A stretch of DNA of 64,000 nucleotides from Trichuris trichiura (GCA_037903355.1 JBAJFE010000038.1:2356001-2420000), one strand, 5' to 3'. Shown: positions 36,516 to 47,384, numbered from the stretch's first letter. The notes: a model not told the origin generated them from the sequence alone. A program made the numbers and translations.

Positions 36516-38013
36516 CTCTACTTCGACGCACTAAACTCAACCCGTTCCACATAGTCAAGCTATGTTCCTTCTGCATGCTTGAGGCGAACACCTTCCACTT
36601 CCAGGGCTTGTTTTACAAACAAAAAAACGGTGCACTGATGGGAAGTCCACTATCACCGGTACTGGCGGAAGTGTTCATGGAATATTTGGAATGGCGGGCG
36701 TTTTCCAAGACTGACGGTGAAATTGCGCCCACGTTCTTCAAACGATACGTTGATGACATCTTTGCCAGGAAACGAAGGAGGAAACGAAAACGTTTTTCTA
36801 GAAGTATTAAACCATGAATTCCCTAATGTGATAAAATTCACCATTGAAAAAGAGGTTGAAGAAAAAGTCTTGTTTTTGGACATCCTCATCATTCGTTCGC
36901 AAGAGGGTATAAAAACTACCGTCTACCGAAAACCGACGCATTCAGACAAGTATGTTGAGTACACGTCGCACCATCCGCGACATATTATGACTGGGATATT
37001 GCGCGGGGTGGTGGACCGAGCTTTGGCGATCTGCGATCCAGAATATTTGGAAGAGGAGCTGGTCCACCTACAAAGAACCTTTGAGAAAAATGGATACCCT
37101 ATCCACATAATAAACTCAACCATCCAGCGGAAACTGGAAGGGAGTACAAGGACAAAAAGTCCTGCTCCAGGACTGCGCCTGGTCCTCCCATATTACGCAG
37201 GCCAAGGGGAAAAAATCAAAAGGCTTTGAAACAGACTAGGCTTCCAAGTCTGGTTCAAATTAAACCCAAGCTTCCGTTCCATATAACGGAATGACAAAGA
37301 AAGGGTACCTCCGGACCAGTGCCCTGGGGTAGTTTATGAAATCAAGTGTGGATGTTCATCCTCGTACATTGGTGAGACATGTTATACATTGGCACACAGG
37401 TTCCAGGAGCACATGAGGTCCTTAACCAGATACAGGAACGCTGTCAACCGTTTGAACGGAGAACAGTCCATCAGGTCACGTGGACGTCCGCCCACACTGG
37501 ATCCGCGAGTTGCCATGGAGCAAGCTAGCCAGACTTCAGCGGTGGCACAACACGCAGCGCAATGCACGGGCCAACTGCGCGCAAAAGTGCTGTGCAAAGA
37601 GAGGCTCTTTATGATTAGGAAGATAAAAGAAGCACTTTATATAAAATTGAATTCAAACATTAACAGGGACGGTGGCATCGCAGTCAGTTACACCTGGACC
37701 AACATCATCAGGGCCACAAACTGCTGCCTGCTACAAGAACCGCCTGTACAGGGACAATAGCGGTGCACCTCGGTCTTTTGGAAATATCCCTAGCCCGTTT
37801 AATTTCCCTTGCCCCCTCTTCATCTTTCTTTCCCACTCTTTCTTTCTTTCCTCCCTTTGTTCCTCCCCTTCCGCCTCACCCAGTCCCCTCAACTACCGGA
37901 CCCCCCTTTTTAAATAATGTCGTATCTCATTTAAAACGGCCCAAGTTTCCCGCTGTTTAAAGCACTAGTCCCACCTAAGGGCATGCCAGCATTCTCTCTG
38001 TCATTTTTCTGCG

Positions 38014-38048
38014 CTGAAGACGGGGACAGGTGATCCCCGAAAGCTTCG
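38014..38048 (+). ncRNA. Hammerhead-like motif in PLE tail
   Basis: CTGAAGA, stem GGGGA/TCCCC around loop CAGGTGA, GAAA, then a GCTTCGC block. The stem sequence differs from other copies but still pairs. Confidence 0.5.
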
Positions 38049-38090
38049 CAATAAAAATCTTTGAACGAGTAGCTTTTCCGTACAATAATG

Positions 38091-39098
38091 TTGATACACA
38101 CACCCGTTAAGAGAAACTATGTTTTCAAAGCAATTTAACATTATTCGTTGTAATGATGGAGCTGGCGGTAGTTCGGAAAATCCTTAGTGAGCAACCCTTT
38201 TCGTTGCGCATTGTATATGATAACGTAAAGAGAAATTTTAGGGACTAAAATCTTTATAATGGGTCGTCAAGTTTCTAAAGTAAAGAAACTATTTTTACTT
38301 CCCATTTACCGAACGACGTGACGAAACTGATTGGTTTTGGAAACTAGTGTTTCTGGACAGACCAGCATCAACATTCTGCCTGTGCTGTCTTAATGAATCG
38401 CGAAGACGGAATCAATGATTTTCAAAAGCTCAAATGTTTAGTAGATTGTTCGAAAACGGAAGATGAATGTCGTTTCTTGCGCCTAACATGCCTGACCGGT
38501 AAACAGTTCCCGTCAGTCGTTTATTCAATTCATAGGTGCAGTGCTATTGAAGATTGTATGCTTCTTAACCGGTCTGTGGATTTTCATGGTGGAAATTCTT
38601 TATTACGGCTTTGTCTAGCCCGTTGATAATGTCTGAAATAAAACTGAAGCAAATGCCCTACCAACGGATGGATGAGCAATTATTAAGGAAAAAATTCAGA
38701 ACAAACACTTAGCAGATTCAGAGCTTTCGAGGCCAACCTTGTCCCGTCGTCAGCGATGATGGTAATGTCATTACCATGATCAGCCATACCCAATGCTCGT
38801 TCAAAATGTAGGTAATCATACTAATGTTTTAAAGGCATACCCTAAAACAAAATCGCCAATATACTTTACGCTTACCAATCATAACAGCTAAGAAATGTGT
38901 GTTTCACCTGTTTATCCTAAAATCGGAATGCAAGAGCCTGGTACTCCATTTAGTAACACTGATTCGCAGGTTTAAATTTTGTGCCTATGAAAAGTTTCTT
39001 CACTGGCAAAAGACAGAGATTAATTTCTTTTGGTAGACGGCCGTCTAGCCGCATTTGTATTTGTGCAGTTAGTTTTTAATGCTCATCTGTCTCTCCTT
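38091..39098. other. Stretch without a recognised gene
   Basis: A plus-strand frame at 38393-38626 (77 codons from ATG, eight Cys, e.g. LKCLVDCSKTEDEC) could be a small cysteine-rich protein or an exon, but nothing supports it beyond the open frame. A repeat at 38657-38762 matches 63573-63678. Confidence 0.35.
38657..38762 (-). repeat. Interspersed repeat, related to 63573-63678
   Basis: Shares CTACCAACG, ATGGATGAGC, AAATTCAGAA and ATTCAGAGCTTTC with the second copy. On the minus strand it holds a CTGACGA...CGAAAGCTC block, which resembles a decayed hammerhead-like PLE tail of another family. Confidence 0.55.
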
Positions 39099-39602
39099 TT
39101 ACTCTAACAATGTTTGACTGAGTAGGCTAGAACAGTTTCTCAAACTGACGGCTGCAATCACCCCTTCCAGAGCTCCAAGCTCACCATTATACCGTAATTT
39201 GATTGACCAATCCCCCGTGAGCTGATTAATCGATGCTATTCCAGACCATGGGAAAAATTTGCGGGAAGAAATGGAGGAAGGTTTCTGAAGGTACTTCTGC
39301 GGCTTTCCCTGCTGAGTCGGATACTTTCCACTCTCTTTGAACCACACGGCCAGCGCACGATATTTCTCCAGAGCAGCTCCTAACGCTCTGTCGCAGTCGA
39401 AACCTTGGACTTTATTGTCTGCTTGAGAAATACCAGGCCAGTATGACATGCACGTTATTGTCAACGAGAGAACACTTGAATTACGCCTGACAATATAATC
39501 AAAATGTTTGAAACACTTTTTTGTCACTGACAAGATACAGTGAATGGATAAGGGTTCAACTCGATTACTGTAAGTAGGAACAAATGCCATATTTGAACGC
39601 AC
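39099..39602 (-). CDS. Hypothetical protein or exon
   Basis: Open frame of up to 167 codons. The likely coding part is the C-terminal two-thirds: VLSLTITCMSYWPGISQA looks like a signal peptide, followed by a soluble segment with FDCDRALGAALEKYRALAVW and GDWSIKLRYNGELGALEGV. A pyrimidine-poor but plausible acceptor TATTGTCAG lies near 39488, so the frame above it may be intronic. No family recognised. Confidence 0.4.
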   Translation of the reverse strand: MRSNMAFVPTYSNRVEPLSIHCILSVTKKCFKHFDYIVRRNSSVLSLTITCMSYWPGISQADNKVQGFDCDRALGAALEKYRALAVWFKESGKYPTQQGKPQKYLQKPSSISSRKFFPWSGIASINQLTGDWSIKLRYNGELGALEGVIAAVSLRNCSSLLSQTLLE

Positions 39603-39912
39603 AATATTTCGTGCGCGGTGTTAATGTTTTCTTAACTAATTTGGCGGACTTAATCGCTTGATCTAAGCGAAATGATCCGTTACCACCGTGAAGTCGCTAT
39701 AGAGTTGAACAGCAAAACGGTAATATTAGCTATGAAGACACCGTTAGCGTAATAACAATAAGATTCTACTTTTTAAATGATGATGACTACCCTACAAGCA
39801 GATATTGTAACAATCGAATTTGCATGCAGGATTGTGTATACATCCTCAAACAATTTGCTTCACTGGTGGATAATTTCTTGCGCATAAATAGCATCCGTTA
39901 CTAAGTTGAACT
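39603..39912. other. Gene-free spacer
   Basis: No recognisable feature up to the target duplication of the palindromic PLE unit. Confidence 0.4.
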
Positions 39913-40033
39913 GGTCACTTATCTTGAAAACCTGGTGCTTTGGTACGGGAGTGTGCGTTTTCATATTGAAGGTATCTTTATTACGGCTTCTCCCGTTAAG
40001 ACTTAAAGTAAAAAAAAGATTTTTTCTTTCTTT

Positions 40034-40068
40034 CCGGAGCTTTAAGGTCTTTCGCGACCCGTCTTCAG
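40034..40068 (-). ncRNA. Hammerhead-like motif, left arm
   Basis: Minus strand: CTGAAGA, C, GGGTC loop GACCT, TAAAGCTCCGG. Mirror copy of 40111-40145, with one GAAA base changed. Confidence 0.45.
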
Positions 40069-40110
40069 CGGTGAGATAAAGTGTAGTGTTGACTACACTT
40101 TATCTCACCG

Positions 40111-40145
40111 CTGAAGACAGGTCGCGAAAGACCTGAAAGCTCCGG
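40111..40145 (+). ncRNA. Hammerhead-like motif, right arm
   Basis: CTGAAGA, then AGGTC / GACCT stem with GCGAAA loop, GAAA and a GCTCCGG block. Confidence 0.5.
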
Positions 40146-40229
40146 AAAGAAAGAAAAAATCTTTTTTTTACTTTAAGTCTTAACGGGAGAAGCCGTAATA
40201 AAGATACCTTCAATACGGTCACTTATCTT

Positions 40230-41215
40230 CAGAATTCTGCAAGAATGTTTGTGCTTAGGAGCGCCTCTTGCGCCAGTGACTATACGCTCTGCTGAAGGCA
40301 AAAGTACATTGCATCGTTATTAGGTTTCCTTTCATTTTGTGTCTGTTAGGAAACCTGACCACATATTCACGAGCAGTAATGAACTGACAAGTATACAGCC
40401 GTGAAAATCCAATATTCCGAATAGTTCAATGCAATGAAGAGTCCCTATATCGAGTGTATCCACCTATTGTTTCAGTAGATAACTCCCCTTCCGTCTTTCT
40501 GAGAGCATTACACCTTTACCATGAAAACATGGCGACAGTCTCCAAATGATTTTGTCAGGATTGTTCATCTGCTTTCGATCATTCTTCCACAAAGAGAAAT
40601 TCCTTATTTCAACAGTTATTTGATCAAGAAACTTGGCTGATTCAAGAGTTTATATTCGTCACCGACTGCTTTGCAAAATTTATTTGTTCACCCTGATTCG
40701 AAATAACCTGCAAAGGCGATTCACACTGTTAATTACAATGAAAACGTTGGAGGAGTTAGGAGGCCGACCGGTTTGCAGAAGTATGACGTGCTTTCTGGCA
40801 TTACCTGCACTGTGGAGCACTCGCGAATATTAAGAAGACCGTATTGGTAGCAGAACTAGCTGCTGCGTACACAGAAGACTTCAGCAGTTACCAAGTTAAC
40901 ATAGCAAAGATTTAGTATACTGCATGAAAAATGCACCAGTTTTTAGTCAACGTAAGCGAAGGTATTCTAAAAGAAAATTCTACCTATTGCGTGGTTTTTG
41001 CATCAGGCTTTCAAATGAAGGATTTTCAAGGAAGAAAAGAAAAGGTCTATCAGCGTTACTTAGAGATTAAAATTTTCGATAATTTGGTAGTAAATTTTCA
41101 AAATTGGCAGCAGCAAACGCTATTCCTTTAAACAACAATCATAACACTGAAATAGTTCCTACAGCTTGAGCTAACGGAGCCCAAGCTTTTCATTTGCAGT
41201 TTAACTTTGACACAA
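40230..41215. other. Gene-free spacer
   Basis: Two open frames of 66 codons (40633 and 40931, plus strand) have no recognisable features. Nothing else seen. Confidence 0.4.
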
Positions 41216-41760
41216 CGAACACTTATTCATGTTAGGTTTCTTTTACGGAATGCTTGCCCCGTTGAAAAATTTTAATTTCAGTTTTTCCGGAGCTTTCGTG
41301 TCAAACACGACCAGCCTTCAGCGGTATTAAAATGACGTGATGAGTATTGTGCGGGGATGACGTACGAAGTGTTGTAACTGTTTAAAGGCGAGTGTTTTAA
41401 AGTCGAATTCTTGGAGTCCTCCTCTGTCTGTCAGCTAGCTGTTTCTCCTGTTGTGCTTGTGTGTTGTTATTCATGTAGTTAATTCGTTTTCTAGATTTTT
41501 CTTCCATTTCTGATCCGCTTGTTCTATCTTTGTAGTGTGTACATGTTGCCATCTTCTAAGTAGACAGTTCATTTTAAGGTTCTTCTCCACTGTTCTTTTT
41601 ATGGTTTATCCATTTCTGGTTTTTGATTCACGAGTGCATTTGTTCTGTGTAATTTGTCCATTTTTGCCTAGGTAGTTTTCGTCAGTAGTTTTTTGTTTTT
41701 TCTTTGTGTATTTAGAGAAGTGAGCACCAATTGGAGCGGGTGACAATGTTTGACCATAGT

Positions 41761-42222
41761 TCATTTATTTCTGCTCCTTGATCTCGGTTGTGTCACGTTG
41801 TGCCTGATATATAGGGCTTCTTTAATTTTCCGTAAGCGCACATTGCTTTCATAGCATAAAACTTTTGCGTCAAGAATTTGTTTGCAATGTGAGGAGTGTT
41901 CCACAACAGCGGAGGCCTGTATTGCTTTTTCCATGGTGATTTTTAAGTCTGATATTGGTATTCCACGATGTCTTGCAGGATTGTTGTCGTTGCTGAGACT
42001 ATTTTTTGCGTTTTTATAAGTGACTAGCTTCTTAATGTGTTCATTGATACTATGTTCTAGGGTATTGCCCGTTCCCCCAATGTACACTCCTGAACAAGGG
42101 CATTTGATTGCGTTGACCAGCCCTGTTCTTTTAATTTTTGGGATTTTTGTTTTCTCCTTTCAGAGAATTGTCCTGAAGTTTGGAAAACTCTTGAAAAAAA
42201 CTCAGAACCTTAACCGTTTTCC
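41761..42222 (-). pseudogene. GIY-YIG endonuclease, left arm
   Basis: Minus-strand frame with VYIGGTGNTLEHSINEHIKK-like start, ISDLKITMEKAIQASAVVEH and LRKIKEALYIRHNVT; truncated at the palindrome centre and with a frame break near 42110. The YIGET box is changed to YIGGT. Confidence 0.85.
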
Positions 42223-42240
42223 TCTTAGATTGTTTAGCTA

Positions 42241-42751
42241 GGAAAACGGTTAAGGTTCCGAGTCTTCCAAGAGTTTCCCAAACCTCAGGACAATTCTCCG
42301 AAAGGACAAAACAAAAATCCTAAAAAACAAAAGAACAGGACTGGTCTACGCAATCAAATGCCCTTGTTCAGGGGTGTGCATTGGGGAAACGGGCAATACC
42401 CTAGAACATAGTATCAATGAACACATTAAGAAGCTAGTCACTTATAAAAACGCAAAAAATAGTCTCAGCAACGACAACAATCCTGCAAGACGTCGTGGAA
42501 GACCAATATCAGACTTAAAAATCATCATGGAAAAAGCAATACAGGCCTCCGCTGTTGTGGAACACGCCTCACATTGCAACCAAACTCTTCAGCCAAAAGT
42601 TCTATGCTACGAAAGCAATGTGCGCTTACGGAAAATTAAAGAAGCCCTATACATCAGGCACAACGAGACATACAACCGAGATCAAGGAGCAGAAATAAAT
42701 GAACTATGGTCAGACATTGTCACCCGGTCCAATTGGTGCTCACTTCTCTAA
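42241..42751 (+). pseudogene. GIY-YIG endonuclease, right arm
   Basis: Plus-strand frame with CIGETGNTLEHSINEHIKKL, ISDLKIIMEKAIQASAVVEH, CYESNVRLRKIKEALYIRHN and C-terminal ELWSDIVTRSNWCSLL. Keeps the YIGET-type motif (here CIGET) and is open over 125 codons, but lacks all of the RT because of 5' truncation. Confidence 0.87.
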
Positions 42752-43142
42752 ATACACAAAGAAAAAACAAAAAACTACTGACGAAAACTACCTAAGCAAA
42801 AATGGACAAATTACACAGAACAAATGCGCACGTGAATCAAAAACCAGAAATGGATAAACCATAAAAAGAACAGTGGAGAAGAACCTTAAAAATGAACTAT
42901 CTACTTAGAAGATGGCAACATGTACACACTACAAAGATAGAACAAGCGGATCAGAAATGGAAGAAAAATCTGGAAAGTGAATTAACTACATGAATAACAA
43001 CATACAAGCACAACAGGAGAAACAGCTACCTGACAGACAGAGGAGGACTCCAAGAATTCGACTTTAAAACACTCGCCTTTAAACAGTTACAACACTTCTT
43101 ACGTCATCCCCGCACAATACTCATCACATCATTTTAATACCG

Positions 43143-43177
43143 CTGAAGACGGGTCGCGTTTGACCCTAAAGCTCCGG
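43143..43177 (+). ncRNA. Hammerhead-like motif in PLE tail
   Basis: CTGAAGA, C, GGGTC loop GCGTTT GACCC, TAAAGCTCCGG. Stem intact; first base of the GAAA box changed. Confidence 0.45.
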
Positions 43178-43287
43178 AAAAACTGAAATTAAAATTTTTC
43201 AACAAGACAAGCATTCCGTTAAAGAAACCTAACATGAAAATCCCTGGTCCCGTACCAAGAAGTTGCATCTACAAAGCGAACACTTAT

Positions 43288-44020
43288 GGAAGTTAACAAA
43301 GAAGCGCGCCAGTACTGAAAGCAACATGTAAAAAGTAATGGCGGCATGCACTGGACGTCCGTTGCCAACCTTATACTTATTCATGCATTCTGTTTCACTA
43401 GCTAAACGTTTTCTTGACTTGAAAAGCTGTCTAACCCTTTTGAAGCTGCGAGACTTTATTCTGTGCCATCAACGATGACTAGATTCATACGCAACAGGAA
43501 TTCAAATATTTCAAATCTGATTTGTTTTTACCGCATATTTGTCCATAAAATGATTTCAACGTTCACGCGACATTTTCCAAATGATACAGGAAAAACATTT
43601 CCAAAATAAGCTCTGAATACAACGATTTGCCAGGCGGTGGATTAAACGGTTTTTTGAGGGATGCCATGTCCGTCACTGTAAGCCCAGTCTCTAAACTGTT
43701 TATATTTTAAACATTAATGTTCGAAATTTTCCAGGGATAGAAATAACCTAGCTACATGAACCCAGTTTTTCTGATTCACATTTAGCACATGCTTCAGATG
43801 ATATCAGTGGTGACGCCTGAATTACTGCTGAGCAATGTAGCAAAATGATTCCCTCTATTTTGACAGCGCTGACAGTAGGTTGAACCGGTTATTGCTAAGC
43901 GTGCATTATATTCGCACTAACGAATGTACAAACAGTGATTATGGCAACGTCATTCATTGCCTTATTAGATTAAATATACGTCTTCAGATGCAAAATGTGT
44001 TTACTTGCTATCTAACATAT
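43288..44020. other. Gene-free spacer
   Basis: No recognised frame or repeat up to the TA of the Tigger element. Confidence 0.4.
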
Positions 44021-44021
44021 A

Positions 44022-45202
44022 CAGTCAGCCCTCGTTATCCGCCGTTAATTCGTCCAGAATTTTGAGCGTTTTACCGCGTTAAGTCGCATCCGCGTTATAT
44101 AGTATACCCTATGAAAAAGGCTAAATAGCTTATATTCTAGCCACGTATCTCGCCCCCCTTGAATTCCTCCTGGAACGGTTATCATACCTAGTAATCCTTC
44201 GAAGCTTAATACTACAGAATCTAGCTACGCGATAAAGACATCAATGAGACTGCGCTTGTCCAATGGGGCCAGTCATCAGAGTTCAGGCCGTTAGATACAA
44301 GAAAGGATGAAAGCAAGATGCGCTTTCCATAAACGCCTGGGAATCGCCTTGCTTTAATGAGCTAAGCGATATACTGGTGCGCGGAATGGGTACAGGGCAG
44401 GGGAAATATAAAATACATAGGAGCACTTAAGCAGAAATAGTGAACATCACACAGAACACATCAACATACAGCAAAACGTCTACGGCAGAAACGTTTGGGG
44501 CATAATGTATCAATTTACCCACTTTCTGCAGGTGGGCGCAAATCCCTTGGAGAACGGCCGGTCCTACGATTTCTTGAAATTGTTGGTAGCGAAACGTCTT
44601 GCCTTAAAATGTTAGGCTCCGCAGCTACCGGAGTTTTATTTAAAAACATTGCTATAGGGAGCCGTATCTGCCTTTTCTTCGCTTTATCGAATAAATCTTG
44701 TAGCGGCTTCAACGAAACCGTTATTCCTCGTATAACCATGATGCCCTGTTCTATGGATGGATCGTCGTCAGCAGTCATATCCTTTAGGACCTGCGCTTGC
44801 CGGAAAAGACTGGCAAGCTTTTGCAGCGTCCAGTCTGAGGGTGCCTGAGCGTCTGTATCTTCCATGACGTCGCCGTCGCTGCCCGTAAGTGATTGCGTCG
44901 ATTCCTCCAGTTCCTCGTTGGTGAACGATTCTCCACAGTCTTCTATGTGCTCCCTGATACCGTCTTCCATCATGTCGGAGAAACCTTCACCTCCCAACTC
45001 TCTGGCAATATTCACGATGTCCATAACCTCTTCATCGATGGCACCTAATTCCTCGCATTCACTGACTGCGTCTCCCCACAAACCAGCAACCACTGACTGT
45101 TCTAGGCTTTATCCCGTGTACCGCCGTGCAAAAGATGACGTCACTATTTCACGCCGGACGAACCGCGTTGTATAGAACTCCGCGGATAACGAGGGCAGAC
45201 TG
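44022..45202 (-). mobile_element. Tigger (pogo) deletion derivative
   Basis: 1181-bp element with inverted ends CAGTCAGCCCTCGTTATCCG and CAGTCTGCCCTCGTTATCCG. TA precedes the left end; TG follows the right end, so that duplication has mutated. It keeps only the C-terminal part of the transposase on the minus strand. The copy at 59942-61088 has the same structure, so both come from one deleted founder. Confidence 0.92.
44515..45093 (-). pseudogene. Tigger transposase C-terminal tail
   Basis: 192-codon open frame without the DDE catalytic core or the CENPB-type DNA-binding domain. The visible part has VDIVNIARELGG-like helix (DIVNIARELGGEGFSDMMED), EELEESTQSLTG, SDWTLQKLASLFRQAQVLKD and LKPLQDLFDKAKKRQIRLPI, a pattern typical of the acidic tail of Tigger/jerky-type transposases. 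It is flanked directly by the terminal repeats. Confidence 0.85.
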
Positions 45203-45204
45203 TG

Positions 45205-45907
45205 CTTCATTTATTCTGTGGGCAAACAATTTATTTTCGGGTAGGTCTGTTCACTTACTTTGGGTTTTCTATGGAAGATGCGCGAAAGGCTTAACGTTAC
45301 AACGGAAAAAATGACAAATATTCGCGCAAAGAATCTGTCTCGACTGGCCTCCTTCTAAATTTCTGTCCATGAAAAGTATCTCCACTGCCTCAGGACAAAA
45401 GGCGGAGAGCTATATGCACTAATAAAAATTAATGAGCGCATAACATGCTTAGAAACCACGACACTGTTCGCAGTTCTGAAGAATAGAAACATTTTTCGCT
45501 CTTATGAGCTTTTCGCTTTTACATTATTAATAGACCTTAACATTTTGACAGCTGCTCCAAACAAACTTATTACGGCATGCAAGATTTTCTATCAAAACAC
45601 CAGCGGCTATGTTTATGGAAAAAGTTGCGATTCGCCAAACGGATAATTAGAGCAAGTAATTTCAAATTTTAATCAAAGCATGTAATTTCTCCAGGGGGGG
45701 CTTTAACCACCACGCTAAAACTTGTTTCAGTTTCATCATAGCGAGAATGGCGAAAACTTCTCTGCCAACATCTCATTGTAACGAAAGCCAACTCCTTAGA
45801 CGCACACGGACGCTGGAAAATTTAAAGAAAATAAGTACATAAGCAGTATTTGAGCACTAAAAGCATTTCTAGAAAATTAAGTACGCAGGGCCTCAGATTC
45901 AACGCAG
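45205..45907. other. Gene-free spacer
   Basis: Probably includes the 3' UTR of the small peptide gene on the minus strand; nothing else recognised. Confidence 0.4.
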
Positions 45908-46213
45908 TTATTTGCCCCAGGCGTAAAAGGGATAGTGATAGTAAATGCGACGATGGTAGCCTGGATAGTATCCCCAGCTACTGAATCCCGGGTAAAACCA
46001 ACTGTGATATCCATAGTATCGTTTCGCTCTCTGCTGCACTGCGCTATTCACGTATGGTTCGCCATGATGGCCCATCAGATCTGCGAATAACTCATACTTT
46101 TAAATATTCATTTTCATTCCAACGTTACCTTCAGACGACTGAGAAATAGGATTCGCCACTGCACTTTGCAACACATAAGTAGTGATAAACAATGATACCA
46201 AAAGAGCATACAT
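45908..46213 (-). CDS. Small secreted Tyr/Gly/Trp-rich peptide precursor
   Basis: Two exons, 46129-46213 and 45908-46080, joined across a 48-bp GT/AG intron at phase 1, give 85 aa. Residues 1-20 (MYALLVSLFITTYVLQSAVA) form a signal peptide. A propeptide of about 29 residues ends in a furin-type site RAKR at 46-49. The predicted mature peptide, residues 50-85, has 11 Tyr and 3 Trp, repeated YY/YG/YH words (YYGYHSWFYPGFSSWGYYPG) and ends Trp-Gly-Lys, which matches a C-terminal amidation signal. Nematode YG-rich antimicrobial or neuropeptide-like precursors have this kind of layout, but I recognise no known family member. The function, antimicrobial, neuropeptide or cuticle-associated, is inference. 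Confidence 0.72.
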
Positions 46214-47384
46214 CTCTAACAGAATAGAAGCAACGTACGTTGTTTGACCAGACCACATGTATATATATATATGTATGTAAATAAGGGTAACTGTGCAAAG
46301 CAGACATTGCCTAATTTCAGAAAAGTTTTTCAGAAGCGTAAATGCTAATTTCACGCGCCGTTACTCTTTATTGGTGGCAGCAAGGAATGCATGCTGCGAC
46401 GAACCTACTAGAAACAGCAAACTTTCTTATGGAACGTTAAGTTCAATGGATAATTTCATGCCCAGAATTAACCCTTGATTGGTTCATTCCAATGGCTTCA
46501 ATCGTATAAGCTATTTGTTCAACAGTTTCTGGTTACAAACATGTGCAGCCTTAAAACAGATTCATTCTGGAAAGGCAAACGCGTAGAGAAAATCTCGTCC
46601 ACTTGTAGGAAGAAGCAATTTCAATGACTACAGACCGAAAAGGTGAAAGGTCAGAACAGATTCTGCTTTGATTTTTGAGTACTTAGAATAGATAGTTTGG
46701 TTAAACTTCCAGAATTTTAAACAGTTGAGAACACTCCGCTTCGTCTGTCTTCATGCAAAAACTATTCGATTAAGTATTCACTGATTCAAGAATGGCTTGA
46801 ATGGGCGTTTCCGGGACACGCGTGGTAGTCACAATTGTACCTAACTAGTTGCATTACCAATCAACTATACGACATAATCGCTCGGCTGAAAGAAAAGGAC
46901 TAAAGCTAATTTGAAAACGTTTACAAGAAGATGACACCCTAAGAACTATCGGCAAGCACCTGTTCACACATCAACTTTAGATCTTATCACAAAACTGTTT
47001 GCAAAACGCGCTTAGGTACGCATTGATTTGACAGGCAAGCTTCTAGCAAACCACGAAACGAAAATTGATGAAACATAAGACGGAAGATTTATGGACAGCT
47101 TAAATTTTGAATCCTCGTTTTTCATGCACTACTTCGGTAGGCATAGCTCCCCAGAACAAACAAATGATAAGTACAGCTGCGCGCAGACATTTTGGGAGCC
47201 TATTGAACACATTGCTATCGCAAAATGTCGAGGCAGCATGTTCGTATGAAGGTTGAACTTCAAGATGTACGCTACTGGTTAGCTTTATGCCTCTTACTTG
47301 CCTGCGGCAAACGGTCCTACGGAAGCTGTCAGTACACTTCTTCTGAAATAGCTGCTTCGGTGATTTCATCTTTTAGTTGGTCTT
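46214..47384. other. Spacer upstream of PLA2 exon
   Basis: Should contain the promoter of the peptide gene and the missing first exon of the phospholipase gene. A TA/TG-rich run (TATATATATATGTATG) lies at 46260-46276. A minus-strand frame at 47100-47369 ends in a hydrophobic stretch LRAAVLIICLFWGAM but has no other support. Confidence 0.4.

Larger units (their letters stand above)
33008..37760 (+). pseudogene. PLE plus arm: near-full RT plus GIY-YIG, split by hAT
   Basis: Longest PLE reading in the window. N-terminal part: VLRRGLNFAPTPR, NPPILDIIASTEHGL, ADKGDAVIVLDKSFYL; RT: RYDVKDLFTSLP (up to 34002), then after the hAT CMLEANTFHFQGLFY, GALMGSPLSPVLAEVFMEYL, FKRYVDDIF; linker EKEVEEKVLFLDILIIRSQE, SHHPRHIMTGILRG; GIY-YIG at about 37340-37640 with SSYIGETCYTLAHRFQEHM and TSAVAQHAAQCTGQL. 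Frame breaks near 33290, 36770 and 37230. Confidence 0.9.
31844..38090. mobile_element. Head-to-head Penelope-like element pair with a hAT insertion
   Basis: A minus arm (about 32990 down to 31844) and a plus arm (about 33008 to 38090) of one PLE family meet near 33000. The plus arm is interrupted by the hAT element 34011-36515. The arms are close copies where they overlap: YDVKDLFTSLP, CMLEANTFHFQG and VLAEVFMEYLEWR occur in both. The minus arm ends abruptly in the endonuclease where gypsy sequence begins. The plus arm ends with the tail, including a hammerhead-like motif at 38014-38048. Confidence 0.85.
39926..40216. mobile_element. 291-bp palindromic PLE-tail unit
   Basis: A near-perfect palindrome centred near 40089 with arms of about 125 bp. 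Each arm runs outward from a hammerhead-like motif through the AACGGGA and CCGTAATAAAG tail blocks. The left end extends further, to the PLE 3' end (ACTCCCGTACCAAAGCACCA on the minus strand). A perfect 13-bp direct repeat GGTCACTTATCTT flanks the unit (39913-39925 and 40217-40229). No coding capacity. Confidence 0.9.
41227..43276. mobile_element. 2.05-kb palindromic PLE pair with GIY-YIG genes in both arms
   Basis: Left arm 41227-42222 (minus) and right arm 42241-43276 (plus) are inverted copies separated by an 18-nt spacer. Each arm holds the GIY-YIG endonuclease, a noncoding stretch, a hammerhead-like motif (41287-41321 minus; 43143-43177 plus) and the 3' tail. The right arm keeps the full end GTCCCGTACCAAGAAG and about 14 more bases; the left arm stops earlier. 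The 11-bp direct repeat CGAACACTTAT flanks the unit (41216-41226 and 43277-43287). Confidence 0.92.

Noticed and set aside
39926..43276. Palindromes as assembly artefacts (inverted read chimeras)
   Set aside because: Direct repeats of 11-13 bp outside each unit and unequal arm ends are hard to explain as chimeras, although long reads are needed to be certain.
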